This document shows positions 23,265 to 32,077 of a stretch of DNA of 36,482 nt, one piece after another. The notes below the pieces were generated by a model. That model did not search any database, was not told the DNA's origin, and worked only from the letters and a program-made list of their open reading frames with translations. The stretch lies in assembly GCA_963169815.1 (NCBI GenBank), contig CAUJDC010000007.1, positions 1-36,482 of the forward strand, in the 5' to 3' direction. The DNA is from Patescibacteria group bacterium. GTDB taxonomy: Bacteria > Patescibacteriota > Gracilibacteria > UBA1369. Every line of letters starts with the position of its first letter. The stretch's first letter is position 1. The position numbers and the translations under genes are program-made.

Positions 23265-25274
23265 ATGAAAAGTTCTACCCTTAAAAATTCTATCATAGGC
23301 TACCTAGAAAAAAACTCCCGTCAAATTGTAACGATTGTTGGTGCCTTCGTTTTAGTAGGAGTTTTGTTTAGCACTAGCGTTTTTGACTTTCAGGCAAATG
23401 TGCTCGCTGGCAAGAAATCCGCTGCTTTTGATGGGACAACGGCTCCAATCAAGAGATCTCCAAATTGGGTAGACTTAGCTGCAGCTGACTGGAAATTACC
23501 TTATGATCAAATACCTCAAGATAAATTTATCGATTTTCCCACCTATGATCCAACAAGACTTGTTATTCCGACAAGCAGTTTAAATTACAAAAATCAATCT
23601 GATAAGTTGATTCGAGATGAGCAAGTGACTTTCAGTACACCTTATATGGGTGACTATAAACTTGATGGAATCGAATACGCAGGTAGCCATTTGGCCGTAG
23701 ATATCAAAGTACCAATGAATACTCCAGTTTACGCTATTGCCAATGCGGTTGTAGTGAAGGCTGCCAATCAATCCTCTGGTTTTGGTTATCATGTAGTTCT
23801 CAGACATGATGACGTTCCTTCATTTGATGATGCCAAAAACAAAACTACTTACTACTCAAACTATGCGCATTTGAGCTCATATATTGTGGCTGAGGGAGAT
23901 AGTGTTACTAAAGGTCAATTGATTGGTTATAGTGGAAGTTCTGGTACAGCTACTACTCCGCATTTACATTTCCAAATTGATAATGATCAGGCGCCATGGC
24001 ATCCATATTGGCCTTATACAAGCAAGGAAGCTTCTGACGCTGGCCTTACTTTCTGGGGCGCGGTAGATGCGGGTCTTGGCAAAGAAAAGGCGATGGCGAC
24101 TACAATCAATCCTTTAATTTATGTACAAAAATATAGGAATGGTAGTTCATCGAGTAATTCTAGCAACAACACTTCAACTCCAACACAGTCTACTACGTCC
24201 GCGACACTAAATAGCAGTATGTCGAGTACTACTCCAATGGAGCCTATAACTCCTACTAATACGAGCACGCCGGATCAATTACCTCCTACTAATAATACTC
24301 AGCCAACTACTCCTAGCGAGCCAGTGAATGTCATCAGTACACCAACTGTAGACGTTAATTCAGAAACAAATTTGGCCGCATTTGATTTGAAGTATAATGA
24401 AGCATTTAGCTTAAACGCTGAACAAACTTTTAAGGTAATTGCTTTGGACGCTAATGGTGAAATAATTAAAAACTTTGCTCCAAAGAACGAGGTCTCTATT
24501 AAATTAGAAAATGGTAGCGGTAATCTGAACAAAACTTATTTAACTGCTAATGATTTTAGAGATGGTTTTGCCGAATTTAAGCTTAAGCCAACTGCTGAAT
24601 TTGGACTTAGAGTATCAGTTTCGTACAATGGTGTAGGTAAAACTTCTAATGTAATTCAGGCAACTAGTTTTAGCGATTTATCGATAAAAGATGAAAATTA
24701 TGAAGCGATTAATTTCCTTAAAAACAATGAAATTGTAAGAGGTTATCCAGATGGTTCATTCAAAGCTAATAATCCAGTATCTAGAGTGGAAGCTTTGAAG
24801 TTTATTTATGAAGGACTTCATAAAGATGTGAAGACAAATGTCGTTTTAGAATTTAAGGATACTGATTCCAAAGCCTGGTATGCCAGATATGTAGCGTCTG
24901 CTCAAAAAGATGGCGTAGTTAAAGGTTATGAAGGAAATCTTTTTAAACCGACAAATTCAGTTACAAAGGCTGAATTTGTGAAAATGTTGATAGAATCTGC
25001 GGGTTATAATGCCAAAAATTATCAAGTTGGCAGTAAGCCATTTTCAGATGTAGAAATGAATGCTTGGTATGCGCCATACATTGCTTTAGCTAAAGAAAAG
25101 AATCTTTTAGACTCAAGCATTAATACATTCAAGCCTAATGAAGCAATGTCTCGTGGAGATGTGGCTCAACTGCTTTACAGGGCGGTCTTAATGTCGGCCT
25201 CTGGTAAAGTCAAATTTGAAAAAGGCATGGTGGTAAACGCTGATGACTTGGCGTCATTCTATGGACGTGTGTAA
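23265..25274 (+). CDS. Secreted M23 (LytM) endopeptidase with SLH repeats
   Basis: 669 residues. An N-terminal hydrophobic segment (about 22-40, VTIVGAFVLVGVLF) acts as signal or anchor. The LytM domain covers about 125-245: zinc ligands H142 and D146 (SHLAVD) and H235 in HLHF (233-236), plus YAHLSS, are all present, so the enzyme should be active on peptidoglycan cross-bridges. A Ser/Thr/Pro/Asn-rich linker (about 295-350) leads to an Ig-like beta region (about 360-470). Three S-layer homology repeats follow (about 475-520, 537-583, 600-645; FKDTDSKAWYARYV, FSDVEMNAWYAPYI). SLH domains usually bind pyruvylated cell-wall polymer, so this protein probably anchors at and remodels the envelope. 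It has its own strong promoter. Confidence 0.9.
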   Translation: MKSSTLKNSIIGYLEKNSRQIVTIVGAFVLVGVLFSTSVFDFQANVLAGKKSAAFDGTTAPIKRSPNWVDLAAADWKLPYDQIPQDKFIDFPTYDPTRLVIPTSSLNYKNQSDKLIRDEQVTFSTPYMGDYKLDGIEYAGSHLAVDIKVPMNTPVYAIANAVVVKAANQSSGFGYHVVLRHDDVPSFDDAKNKTTYYSNYAHLSSYIVAEGDSVTKGQLIGYSGSSGTATTPHLHFQIDNDQAPWHPYWPYTSKEASDAGLTFWGAVDAGLGKEKAMATTINPLIYVQKYRNGSSSSNSSNNTSTPTQSTTSATLNSSMSSTTPMEPITPTNTSTPDQLPPTNNTQPTTPSEPVNVISTPTVDVNSETNLAAFDLKYNEAFSLNAEQTFKVIALDANGEIIKNFAPKNEVSIKLENGSGNLNKTYLTANDFRDGFAEFKLKPTAEFGLRVSVSYNGVGKTSNVIQATSFSDLSIKDENYEAINFLKNNEIVRGYPDGSFKANNPVSRVEALKFIYEGLHKDVKTNVVLEFKDTDSKAWYARYVASAQKDGVVKGYEGNLFKPTNSVTKAEFVKMLIESAGYNAKNYQVGSKPFSDVEMNAWYAPYIALAKEKNLLDSSINTFKPNEAMSRGDVAQLLYRAVLMSASGKVKFEKGMVVNADDLASFYGRV

Positions 25275-25280
25275 AATCTG

Positions 25281-25309
25281 TTGATTCTATAGAAAGATTT
25301 ATTTAGAAT
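25281..25309 (+). promoter_or_regulatory. Candidate tRNA-Arg promoter
   Basis: TTGATT at 25281-25286, 17-nt spacer, TAGAAT at 25304-25309, with the tRNA beginning 25 nt later. GATTCTA (25283-25289) and TAGAATC (25304-25310) form an inverted repeat across the two boxes. A 12-bp palindrome CACTGCGCAGTG (25311-25322) lies at the expected start site. Confidence 0.6.
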
Positions 25310-25334
25310 CCACTGCGCAGTGAGTACTGTATAA

Positions 25335-25411
25335 GCGCCCGTAGCTCAGTTGGATAGAGCAGTGCCCTTCTAAGGCAAAGGTCACACGTTCAAATCGTGT
25401 CGGGCGCACCA
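25335..25411 (+). tRNA. tRNA-Arg (anticodon UCU), CCA encoded
   Basis: Acceptor GCGCCCG (25335-25341) pairs with CGGGCGC (25401-25407), followed by A and an encoded CCA. D stem GCTC/GAGC; anticodon loop CTTCTAA with TCT at 25369-25371; T stem ACACG/CGTGT with loop TTCAAAT. The top pair of the anticodon stem is a G-A mismatch (27-43); everything else pairs. Reads AGA/AGG. Confidence 0.97.
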
Positions 25412-25433
25412 TTTATTATCATTTTAGACGTGC

Positions 25434-25462
25434 TTGCAATTCTAAAATAATATGTTAGAATT
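25434..25462 (+). promoter_or_regulatory. Promoter with inverted repeat upstream of PH-domain gene
   Basis: TTGCAA at 25434-25439, 16-nt spacer and TAGAAT at 25456-25461 with TG one base upstream (extended -10). The 8-bp arms AATTCTAA (25438-25445) and TTAGAATT (25455-25462) with a 9-nt centre lie across the spacer and -10, a position suited to a repressor. Confidence 0.6.
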
Positions 25463-25484
25463 CGTCTTGAATTAAGCGCTTTGT

Positions 25485-26060
25485 ATGAAATTGCAGGTAA
25501 ACGAAAAGATTATTAAGGTATACCATCATCATTCAATTTTCTTCTTTTGGAGAAGCTTGAAGGCCTGGTCAGCTAGTTTACCTTTTTTCCTGGTACTTTT
25601 TATTTTAGGTCCTTCTATACCGAACTCAGTCTATTTTGTGACTTTCTTGACGATATTTCTATCCTTTGCAGTGATTAATATCTACGATTTTACTATGTAC
25701 TATCTGGATACTTTGGTAATAACCAATCAAAGAGTTGTCCATTTAGATTGGATTAATCCTTTTAAATATCTAGAGACTCAAGCTAGTTTGAATGACATTC
25801 AGAATATTGAATCTGAAGAAAATGGCTTTCTATCAAAGATACCGTGGTTGGATTTTGGAACGTTTTTGGTTGAAACTGCTTCAACCAGAACGGTGATTAG
25901 TTTTGCTGAAGCTCCTGATCCTGAAGGAATTAAATTCTTTGTGACCAATATGTCCAGAAAGCATCTAACCGTTGATGCTAGAGCAGTTGGTGAGAATAAA
26001 ACTGGCGTCTTCGCATTAAATAACAAAACCGAAAATAAAATTAGTAAAGTAGTCAGATAA
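25485..26060 (+). CDS. Membrane protein with bacterial PH-like (bPH2/DUF304) domain
   Basis: 191 residues. Two hydrophobic segments at about 30-50 and 52-75 form a hairpin in the membrane. After them comes a bacterial PH-like domain: LVITNQRVVHLDW, LNDIQNIESEENGFLSKIPWLDFGTFLVETAS, then a strand and a helix (about 145-165, DPEGIKFFVTNMSRKH). The block of hydrophobic hairpin plus xITNxRV and DIQ is the signature of bPH2/DUF304 proteins, which have no firm molecular role. It has its own promoter and is followed 38 nt later by ruvB. Confidence 0.82.
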   Translation: MKLQVNEKIIKVYHHHSIFFFWRSLKAWSASLPFFLVLFILGPSIPNSVYFVTFLTIFLSFAVINIYDFTMYYLDTLVITNQRVVHLDWINPFKYLETQASLNDIQNIESEENGFLSKIPWLDFGTFLVETASTRTVISFAEAPDPEGIKFFVTNMSRKHLTVDARAVGENKTGVFALNNKTENKISKVVR

Positions 26061-26098
26061 GAATTGCTTTGCTATAGTAGTGACACTTTAAAAGTGCT

Positions 26099-27127
26099 AT
26101 GGCTATAAAACGAAATACTAAAGAGACTAAATTAATGAGCGCTACTACTTCTGCTGGAAGCGATGAAGTTTTGGATTTTAATTTGCGTCCTAATAAATTG
26201 GATGATTATGTAGGCCAGGAAGAGGTGAAGCTCAATCTCAAATATCTAATTGAATCAGCAAGACTCAGAAAAGAACATCTGGATCACATTTTATTGCATG
26301 GCGCGCCAGGACTTGGCAAAACTACTTTGGCTAATATCATTGGAGCCGAAGTTGGCGTTAGTGTGAAAGTTACTTCGGGACCAGCTTTAGAAAAACAGGG
26401 GGATATAGCCTCCATCATAACAAATTTAAGAGAAGGCGATATTTTGTTTATTGACGAAATTCATAGACTTAAGCCAGCTCTGGAAGAAATACTTTATTCA
26501 GCTATGGAAGACTATGCGATTGATTTGGTGATAGGTAAAGGCCCTGCTGCCAAAACAATGAGGTTGAAATTGCCAAAATTTACTTTAATTGGAGCTACGA
26601 CAAAAGTAAGTATGTTGTCTTCTCCTCTTAGAGATCGTTTTGGTGCTGTATATAAATTGCAGTTTTATTCAATTGAAGAAATTGGAAAAATTATTACTAG
26701 ATCAGCTAATATACTTAATTTTGATTTGGAAAGTGAAGCAGCGGCAATGATAGCGAAAAGTGCTAGGCAAACGCCAAGAATAGCTAATAGACTGCTAAAA
26801 AGAGCTAGAGATTATGCCTTGGTTCATGGCAAGAATAATATCGACAAGGTTGTGGCAACAAAATGCTTACAAATGCTTGGCATAGATGAAATTGGCATGG
26901 ATGAGTCAGATCGACAAATATTAATCTCTATTATAGAGAAGTTTCGAGGTGGGCCGGTTGGACTTAATAGCATTGCGGCAATTGTCAGTGAAGATGCTGA
27001 GACGATAGAAGATGTTTATGAACCATATTTATTACAATTAGGAATGATGGAAAGAACGGCCAGAGGTAGGATTGCTACCGACTTGGCCTATAGTCATTTA
27101 GGATTTAACAAAACGAAAAATGCGTAA
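26099..27127 (+). CDS. ruvB: Holliday junction branch-migration helicase RuvB
   Basis: AAA+ motor that with RuvA moves Holliday junctions. 342 residues, usual length. Walker A GAPGLGKTT (68-76), Walker B IDEIHRL, sensor 1 GATTK, arginine finger region SSPLRDRFG, and the C-terminal winged helix (FRGGPVGLNSIAAIVSEDAETIEDVYEPYL is its core; about 280-335). The frame starts at 26099; a second ATG at 26135 (SATTSAGSDEVLDFNLRP) is possible. Upstream is an extended -10, TGC-TATAGT (26070-26078), and a 13-nt palindrome CACTTTAAAAGTG (26084-26096) next to the start. It overlaps the following lipoprotein gene by 8 nt. No SOS box is visible here. Confidence 0.96.
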   Translation: MAIKRNTKETKLMSATTSAGSDEVLDFNLRPNKLDDYVGQEEVKLNLKYLIESARLRKEHLDHILLHGAPGLGKTTLANIIGAEVGVSVKVTSGPALEKQGDIASIITNLREGDILFIDEIHRLKPALEEILYSAMEDYAIDLVIGKGPAAKTMRLKLPKFTLIGATTKVSMLSSPLRDRFGAVYKLQFYSIEEIGKIITRSANILNFDLESEAAAMIAKSARQTPRIANRLLKRARDYALVHGKNNIDKVVATKCLQMLGIDEIGMDESDRQILISIIEKFRGGPVGLNSIAAIVSEDAETIEDVYEPYLLQLGMMERTARGRIATDLAYSHLGFNKTKNA

Positions 27128-28439
27128 ATATATAGTGTTTGGCGTATTAGGCTTAACTTTTTTAATGGGCGGGTGCCAAAGCAACTCATCTTTAAATAGT
27201 GATACAGTTAGAAATAGCGTATTTAGACAAGAAAAACGTATAGGTGTTATTCAGTCGCTCGGAGGAGCTGCTGTTTCCAACAAAGCTACTCATCTCTTGA
27301 AAATGGATGATGGAAAAACCCTTTATCTAAGGACAAGTGACGTCGATTTAGCAAATGTTAAATATGCTGGCAAAAAAGTTGAAGTGGTCGGAGAAATTAC
27401 TAGGACAACCGATGGTGGTCAGGTTATGCAGGTTAAAAATGTTGATATAGTAGATACAAATACTGATATGAGCAGTAATCAACCGCAATGGATTGAATAT
27501 GCTTCTAACAATCTCGGCATTACGCTCAAGTATAGAGACGACTTCCAGATCCGTGAGGCTGACAATAAAGTTTCTATAACGGCTAAGCCAGAAGAACAGA
27601 CTATGCTGTCAATGGAAAATGGGCAAGAAGATTCCGAAAACAGTGCTCCAGAAGTAGCAGAAATAGACATTCAATTATTAAGTGATTCTGCTGATTTTAA
27701 TCTCGCTGACGCAATGGGAATTGCTGATCTCAATAATCAATCCTTGCTAGAGGGCGGCTTTGTGAAGAGCAAAATCACTAAGCTGTCCTTGGATGCTTAC
27801 AAAAAATCTATTAATAATGGCGAGCAATTAGAGTTTTACTTCAGTAATAATTTTTCTTATAAAATTACTTTCAAGGCTGGATCAGACATGGACAATATAG
27901 TGAAGAATCAGAATATCTTTTATGATATTTTAGCTTCTCTTGATTTCGATACTTTAGAAGCCCATGATGGCAATTTGGATACTGAGATTTTTGAGTCACA
28001 TATTTTAGAGCAAGATCAAGCTGACGCGGAAAAAGTTTCAAATGAAAAGGAAGATGATGACAAGCAAATTACAGAATTGCCTTTAAGTACTGATGGCTAC
28101 ACTGAGTTCAAAAGTGAAAGCCAAAAGTTTTCTATTCACTATCCTAAAAACTACTATTTTGCCCCAGCTACTACTACAAATGCAGGCGCGATCCGTAGTT
28201 ATGACTTTGGTAACAAGCCTTTAGAGGAACAACCTGGAGACGTTAAATTAGACATTATCAGTGGAACAATTCCAACTGGAAAAGATTATAAGATAGGTGA
28301 GAATCAAGTAGTGCTTGTAGAAAAAGGCGACTTAAATGAGTATTATGTAAAGGTTGATTCGAAATTATTTCGTTTGACTGGTCCTTCTCCAAAACAAGCG
28401 ATTCTTCAACAGATGACCGGCAGTTTAACTGCGTATTAA
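27120..28439 (+). CDS. Surface lipoprotein, function unknown
   Basis: 439 residues with a lipoprotein signal (YIVFGVLGLTFLMGGC); Cys19 or close to it would be lipidated. A short beta domain follows (about 38-115: RIGVIQSLGGAAVS, LLKMDDGKTLYLRTSD, KKVEVVGEI), resembling an OB-like fold. Then come two copies of a beta-rich module beginning with Y-x-S-x-x-x-x-(I/F)-x-(L/I)-x-Y: WIEYASNNLGITLKYRDDF at about 120 and YTEFKSESQKFSIHYPKNY at about 325. These resemble the PsbP/MOG1-like extracytoplasmic modules. An acidic linker (about 285-320) joins them. It begins inside the last codons of ruvB (8-nt overlap), so translation is coupled although the functions seem unrelated. Confidence 0.75.
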   Translation: MRKYIVFGVLGLTFLMGGCQSNSSLNSDTVRNSVFRQEKRIGVIQSLGGAAVSNKATHLLKMDDGKTLYLRTSDVDLANVKYAGKKVEVVGEITRTTDGGQVMQVKNVDIVDTNTDMSSNQPQWIEYASNNLGITLKYRDDFQIREADNKVSITAKPEEQTMLSMENGQEDSENSAPEVAEIDIQLLSDSADFNLADAMGIADLNNQSLLEGGFVKSKITKLSLDAYKKSINNGEQLEFYFSNNFSYKITFKAGSDMDNIVKNQNIFYDILASLDFDTLEAHDGNLDTEIFESHILEQDQADAEKVSNEKEDDDKQITELPLSTDGYTEFKSESQKFSIHYPKNYYFAPATTTNAGAIRSYDFGNKPLEEQPGDVKLDIISGTIPTGKDYKIGENQVVLVEKGDLNEYYVKVDSKLFRLTGPSPKQAILQQMTGSLTAY

Positions 28440-28442
28440 GAT

Positions 28443-28483
28443 TTGACTTTTGACAATTGGCACTCTAAAATCATGAGTGCTAA
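28443..28483 (+). promoter_or_regulatory. clpC promoter with CIRCE operator (HrcA site)
   Basis: TTGGCACTC (28457-28465), 9-nt spacer, GAGTGCTAA (28475-28483) matches the CIRCE consensus TTAGCACTC-N9-GAGTGCTAA with one change. TTGACT (28443-28448), 17 nt, TAAAAT (28466-28471) place the -10 box inside the CIRCE spacer, so HrcA binding would block transcription. A second possible promoter is the extended -10 TGC-TAGAAT at 28555-28563, closer to the gene. Confidence 0.92.
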
Positions 28484-28586
28484 TTATCTAAAGCATAAGT
28501 ATAATTTTCGTAAAGTGTATTTTGTAACGCTAGGTTAATTTTAGGGCTTATTTATGCTAGAATTGTAGGAAATAACAAAATAAATT

Positions 28587-31217
28587 ATGGCAACAGAAGC
28601 AAATTTTGAAAAATTTACCAAGGAAGCTAAACAGGCTTTGGTGGTCGCGCAGGAAAAAGCCAAAGAGGCCAAGAGAAATTATGTTGGAACAGAGCATGTT
28701 TTGATTGGTGTTTTAAGTCAAAAAAACTCGCTGGGGGCTGCAATACTCTCTGGATTTGGTGTTAGCTTGGAAAATGTCGATATGGTTATTAAGAGCGTCG
28801 GTAGAGTAAATGCACCTCAAATTGGTCCACAGACCGGCTGGGGTGGTCTTTCTGGCAAAGCCAAGAAAGTAATTGAAGAAGCGGTGAGATCTGCTCATGT
28901 TTATAATCACAATTACGTTGGAACAGAACACTTGTTATTTGCTTTAGTTTGCCAGGATGAAACTGCAGCAACAGTGATTTTGGAAAATATGAAGGTTAGT
29001 ACATCAGAAATTAAAAACCAATTGGTTAAGAATTTTGAAAAAACAAATATGCAACAAGTTGGAGCTGGAAATCCACAGGTACAGCCTGGTGGCCAGCAAG
29101 TTAACCCGTTTGAGTTTTTCCTTAATGGTTTACAAGGCATGATGATGAATTCTAATGATACTGAAAAGAAAGCTCCATACAAAAAAGGAGGCAAAGAAGA
29201 AAAACCTTCTAAGACTCCAGCATTGGATTATTTCACTACGGATTTAACTACAGAGTGCAGACAAGGTAAACTTACTCCTGTAATTGGCAGAGATAAAGAA
29301 ATTGATCGTGCGATCAGTATTCTCTGTAGAAAAACAAAAAATAATCCGGTTTTTATTGGTGAGCCTGGTGTTGGTAAAACAGCTATTGCTGAAGGTATAG
29401 CTTATGCGTTAGTTGGAGAAAATGTGCCTGATACACTTTTAGATAAAAGGATTCTTTCTTTACAAATGGCTTCAGTGGTTGCTGGCACAAAATATAGAGG
29501 TGAATTCGAAGAAAGAATTAAACAAATAATTGATGAAGCTAGCGCTGTTGGGAATGTGATTCTTTTCATTGATGAAATGCATACAGTGATTGGCGCTGGT
29601 AGCGCTGAAGGTAGCCTGGATGCTTCAAATATTTTGAAACCAGCATTGTCTCGTGGAAAGATCCAGGTAATTGGTGCCACTACAACTACTGAGTATAGAA
29701 AACAGGTTGAAACAGATGCTGCTTTTGAAAGAAGATTCCAACCGGTAAAAGTTGAAGAGCCAAGTGTTGAAGATACTTTAAAGATTCTTCATGGTATTCG
29801 TGAAGGATTTGAAGAACATCATAATTTGATTATTTCTGATGAGGCAATTGAGGCTGCGGTAAAACTTTCCAAGAGATACATTAATGATCGTTACTTGCCT
29901 GATAAGGCTATCGACTTATTTGACGAGGCATCATCAGTAAAGAGAATTAGAACTCGTGGCAATAATGACAAGATTAGAAAACTCCAAAAAGAGTTGGCTA
30001 AAATTATTAAAGAAAAAGAAGAAAGTGTGAGCAGACAGAATTATGAATATGCAGCTGAACTGCGAGACAAAGAATTGAAAGTGTTAAAGGAAATTGAAAA
30101 TTCTAAATTTGTAAAAATCCCTAGAGATAAAAGAGAAATCGTTACTCCTGATGACATCGCTCGAGTAGTTGGCCAGATGACTGGCATCGATGTAGCGAGA
30201 CTGGTTAAAGATGATAAGGCCAGGTTGATTGGTCTCGAAGAAAAGTTGCAAAAGAGAATTATTGGTCAAGATGAAGCGGTTAAAGCTGTATCACAGGCCA
30301 TTCGCAGATCTCGTGTTGGCATATCTGACGAAAAAAGACCGATTGGTTCATTCATCTTTATGGGACCTACTGGTATCGGTAAAACTGAATTGGTTAAAGC
30401 TCTTGCACAGGAGGTTTTCAATGACAAGGATGCTTTGATCAAGATAGACATGAGTGAATTCATGGAAAGGCATAATACATGTAGATTTGTTGGTGCAACT
30501 GCTGGTTATGTTGGCTATGAAGATGGTGGACAATTAACTGAAGCTGTACGTAGAAAACCTTATGCTGTAGTACTCTTTGATGAAATTGAAAAAGCGCATC
30601 CAGATGTATTCAATCTCTTGTTACAAATCCTAGAAGATGGATCACTTACTGATGCGAAAGGTAGACTGATTGATTTCAAAAATACTATTATCGTTCTAAC
30701 AACTAACATTGGCTCAAAGAGACTTACTGAAAAAGCTGCTCCTATTGGGTTCAATCTAAACACCGATGAGTTAGGCAAGGCAGAACAGGATTATGAAAGA
30801 TTAAAGGGAGATGTTTTGGAAGAATTAAAGAAACATTTTAGACCAGAATTCTTGAATAGAATTGATAAAACTTTGGTATTTAAAGCACTAACACATGCTA
30901 ATATCAAAGATATTGTTAAATTGCATATTGATAAGCTCCAAAAGCGCCTTCAACCTAAACAAATTGTTTTGGAAATGCCTGATTCCGCTTTGGATAAATT
31001 AGCTGAGCTGAGCTTTGACGCAGAATATGGCGCGAGACCAGTAAGAAGAAAAGTGCAAGAATTAGTTGAAGATCAATTAACTGAAGGCTTCCTCAATGAA
31101 AGTTTCAATGAAGGAGACACCATCGTAATCGGTTTAGATAAAGACAAAATTTTACTTTCAAAGAAGGCTCCAAAGAAAATAGCTAAGGTAAAGAAAATTG
31201 AGAAGTTAATTGCTTAG
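28587..31217 (+). CDS. clpC: Clp protease ATPase subunit ClpC
   Basis: 876 residues. Two Clp_N repeats at 1-150 ([28 protein letters not shown] and [11 protein letters not shown]) bind adaptors or substrates. After a Gly/Lys-rich linker, AAA domain 1 has Walker A GEPGVGKT (258-265) and Walker B ILFIDEMH. The middle domain contains a UVR-like coiled coil (about 470-505, [12 protein letters not shown]-type; here [12 protein letters not shown]), which separates ClpC from ClpA and ClpB. AAA domain 2 has Walker A GPTGIGKT (593-600), Walker [13 protein letters not shown], and an IGFN motif near 720 that fits the ClpP-docking loop. It should unfold damaged proteins for ClpP. Regulated by heat shock through CIRCE. 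The stop is 1 nt from the end of convergent rsmE. Confidence 0.95.
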   Translation: MATEANFEKFTKEAKQALVVAQEKAKEAKRNYVGTEHVLIGVLSQKNSLGAAILSGFGVSLENVDMVIKSVGRVNAPQIGPQTGWGGLSGKAKKVIEEAVRSAHVYNHNYVGTEHLLFALVCQDETAATVILENMKVSTSEIKNQLVKNFEKTNMQQVGAGNPQVQPGGQQVNPFEFFLNGLQGMMMNSNDTEKKAPYKKGGKEEKPSKTPALDYFTTDLTTECRQGKLTPVIGRDKEIDRAISILCRKTKNNPVFIGEPGVGKTAIAEGIAYALVGENVPDTLLDKRILSLQMASVVAGTKYRGEFEERIKQIIDEASAVGNVILFIDEMHTVIGAGSAEGSLDASNILKPALSRGKIQVIGATTTTEYRKQVETDAAFERRFQPVKVEEPSVEDTLKILHGIREGFEEHHNLIISDEAIEAAVKLSKRYINDRYLPDKAIDLFDEASSVKRIRTRGNNDKIRKLQKELAKIIKEKEESVSRQNYEYAAELRDKELKVLKEIENSKFVKIPRDKREIVTPDDIARVVGQMTGIDVARLVKDDKARLIGLEEKLQKRIIGQDEAVKAVSQAIRRSRVGISDEKRPIGSFIFMGPTGIGKTELVKALAQEVFNDKDALIKIDMSEFMERHNTCRFVGATAGYVGYEDGGQLTEAVRRKPYAVVLFDEIEKAHPDVFNLLLQILEDGSLTDAKGRLIDFKNTIIVLTTNIGSKRLTEKAAPIGFNLNTDELGKAEQDYERLKGDVLEELKKHFRPEFLNRIDKTLVFKALTHANIKDIVKLHIDKLQKRLQPKQIVLEMPDSALDKLAELSFDAEYGARPVRRKVQELVEDQLTEGFLNESFNEGDTIVIGLDKDKILLSKKAPKKIAKVKKIEKLIA

Positions 31218-31218
31218 T

Positions 31219-31956
31219 TTAAAGTAATTGCAATAAGCCGAGGCCAACTATCACTGCGGTCTCGGTTTTTAAAATATTTGGGCCGAGGTTGATTTTGGTT
31301 ACTCTTTGATTTTCTGAAAGTATGGTTTTTTCATTTTCGCTGAATCCCCCTTCTGGTCCGACCAAATAGTATCCTTGAGATATTTCTGATGTGGGCTTTG
31401 TCGAATTATCTCTTTCCATAGCCACTATTACAGGCCCTTGTGTGGCGCTCATGAAGACAGAGATACTGGCGTGTTGAAAGATTTTTGGGCAGATTGCTCG
31501 CTCTGATTGTTCGGCTGCTTCAATAATTATTTTCTCTAGACGATCTTGACGAAGTTGATGAGAAAAATTACTTAAGTCTGATTTGATTAAATGTATTTCT
31601 CGACAACCTAGTTCAACAGCTTTTTCTAAGATGAATTCTAATTTAGCTGGCTTATTAGGAAGGCAAATCGATAAGGAGATTTGTTTGGTAGAAGTTTCAG
31701 ATAGTTGGTGGAGGGATTCTAATGTAAGCCGCATCCCCTTCTTGCTTAGTTCAGAGATTTTAAAATGATACTCCTGATTGTTAGATTCGGAGTTATTGAG
31801 ATTCATCAGAATGATTTGATCGCCTGTCTTGGACCGAAACACATTAATAAGCTGATGTAAAATATCATCTTCAGTTTTGTCCAGAAAGTAGCTTGCGCCT
31901 GGAGAAAGTGCTGGCAATTGGCTGTGACGAAGGATAAAACGCTTGGTATTTGGCAT
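31219..31956 (-). CDS. rsmE: 16S rRNA (uracil-1498-N3)-methyltransferase
   Basis: 245 residues of the SPOUT superfamily. N-terminal PUA-like domain (to about 75), then the knotted methyltransferase domain with AVELGCREIHLIKSDLS, YYLVGPEGGFSENE and the C-terminal knot INLGPNILKTETAVIVGLGLL. These are the RsmE family hallmarks for m3U1498 formation on the 30S subunit. The start ATG at 31956 has no Shine-Dalgarno and diverges from rpsA, 121 nt away. The convergent clpC gene ends 1 nt from its stop, and its own last codons encode the clpC terminator on the opposite strand. Confidence 0.94.
   Translation of the reverse strand: MPNTKRFILRHSQLPALSPGASYFLDKTEDDILHQLINVFRSKTGDQIILMNLNNSESNNQEYHFKISELSKKGMRLTLESLHQLSETSTKQISLSICLPNKPAKLEFILEKAVELGCREIHLIKSDLSNFSHQLRQDRLEKIIIEAAEQSERAICPKIFQHASISVFMSATQGPVIVAMERDNSTKPTSEISQGYYLVGPEGGFSENEKTILSENQRVTKINLGPNILKTETAVIVGLGLLQLL
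31236..31271 (+). terminator. Intrinsic terminator of clpC, inside rsmE coding sequence
   Basis: AAGCCGAGGCC (31236-31246) pairs with GGTCTCGGTTT (31259-31269), 11 bp with two G-U pairs and a 12-nt loop, followed by T5 at 31267-31271. It begins 18 nt after the clpC stop and lies antisense to the last 15 or so codons of rsmE. Confidence 0.7.
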
Positions 31957-31993
31957 GATTTTGCTTGACTATTTAAATAAAAACCCTTAAATT

Positions 31994-32066
31994 ACTCGAG
32001 CCTGATGAGGATGGATTGACTAGTAGGCGTCCTATCTAAGGTTTTAATTATTAACCCTACTCGAGT
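31994..32066 (+). ncRNA. Structured, possibly pseudoknotted 5' leader of rpsA
   Basis: P1: ACTCGAG (31994-32000) pairs with CTCGAGT (32060-32066). P2, stacked directly on it: CCT (32001-32003), GAT (32004-32006) and AGGAT (32008-32012) pair with AGG (32039-32041), ATC (32034-32036) and GTCCT (32029-32033), with bulges at G32007 and at 32037-32038. The P2 loop carries TAGG (32024-32027), complementary to CCTA (32056-32059) in the P2-to-P1 joining strand, allowing a pseudoknot. P1 ends 11 nt before the start codon. No Rfam family is recognised. Candidate promoters are TTGGCA-17-TTAAAT (31950-31978), which would include P1, or TTGACT-16-TTAAAT (31965-31992), which would not. The TACTCGAG copies (31993-32000, 32058-32065) could instead be paired DNA operators. 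Confidence 0.5.
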
Positions 32067-32077
32067 CAAATTCAAGT

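Noticed and set aside
32001-32041. CTGATGAG in the rpsA leader as a hammerhead ribozyme core
   Set aside because: The required GAA(A) after stem II and a proper cleavage triplet before stem I are absent; the same bases pair well in the P2 stem instead.
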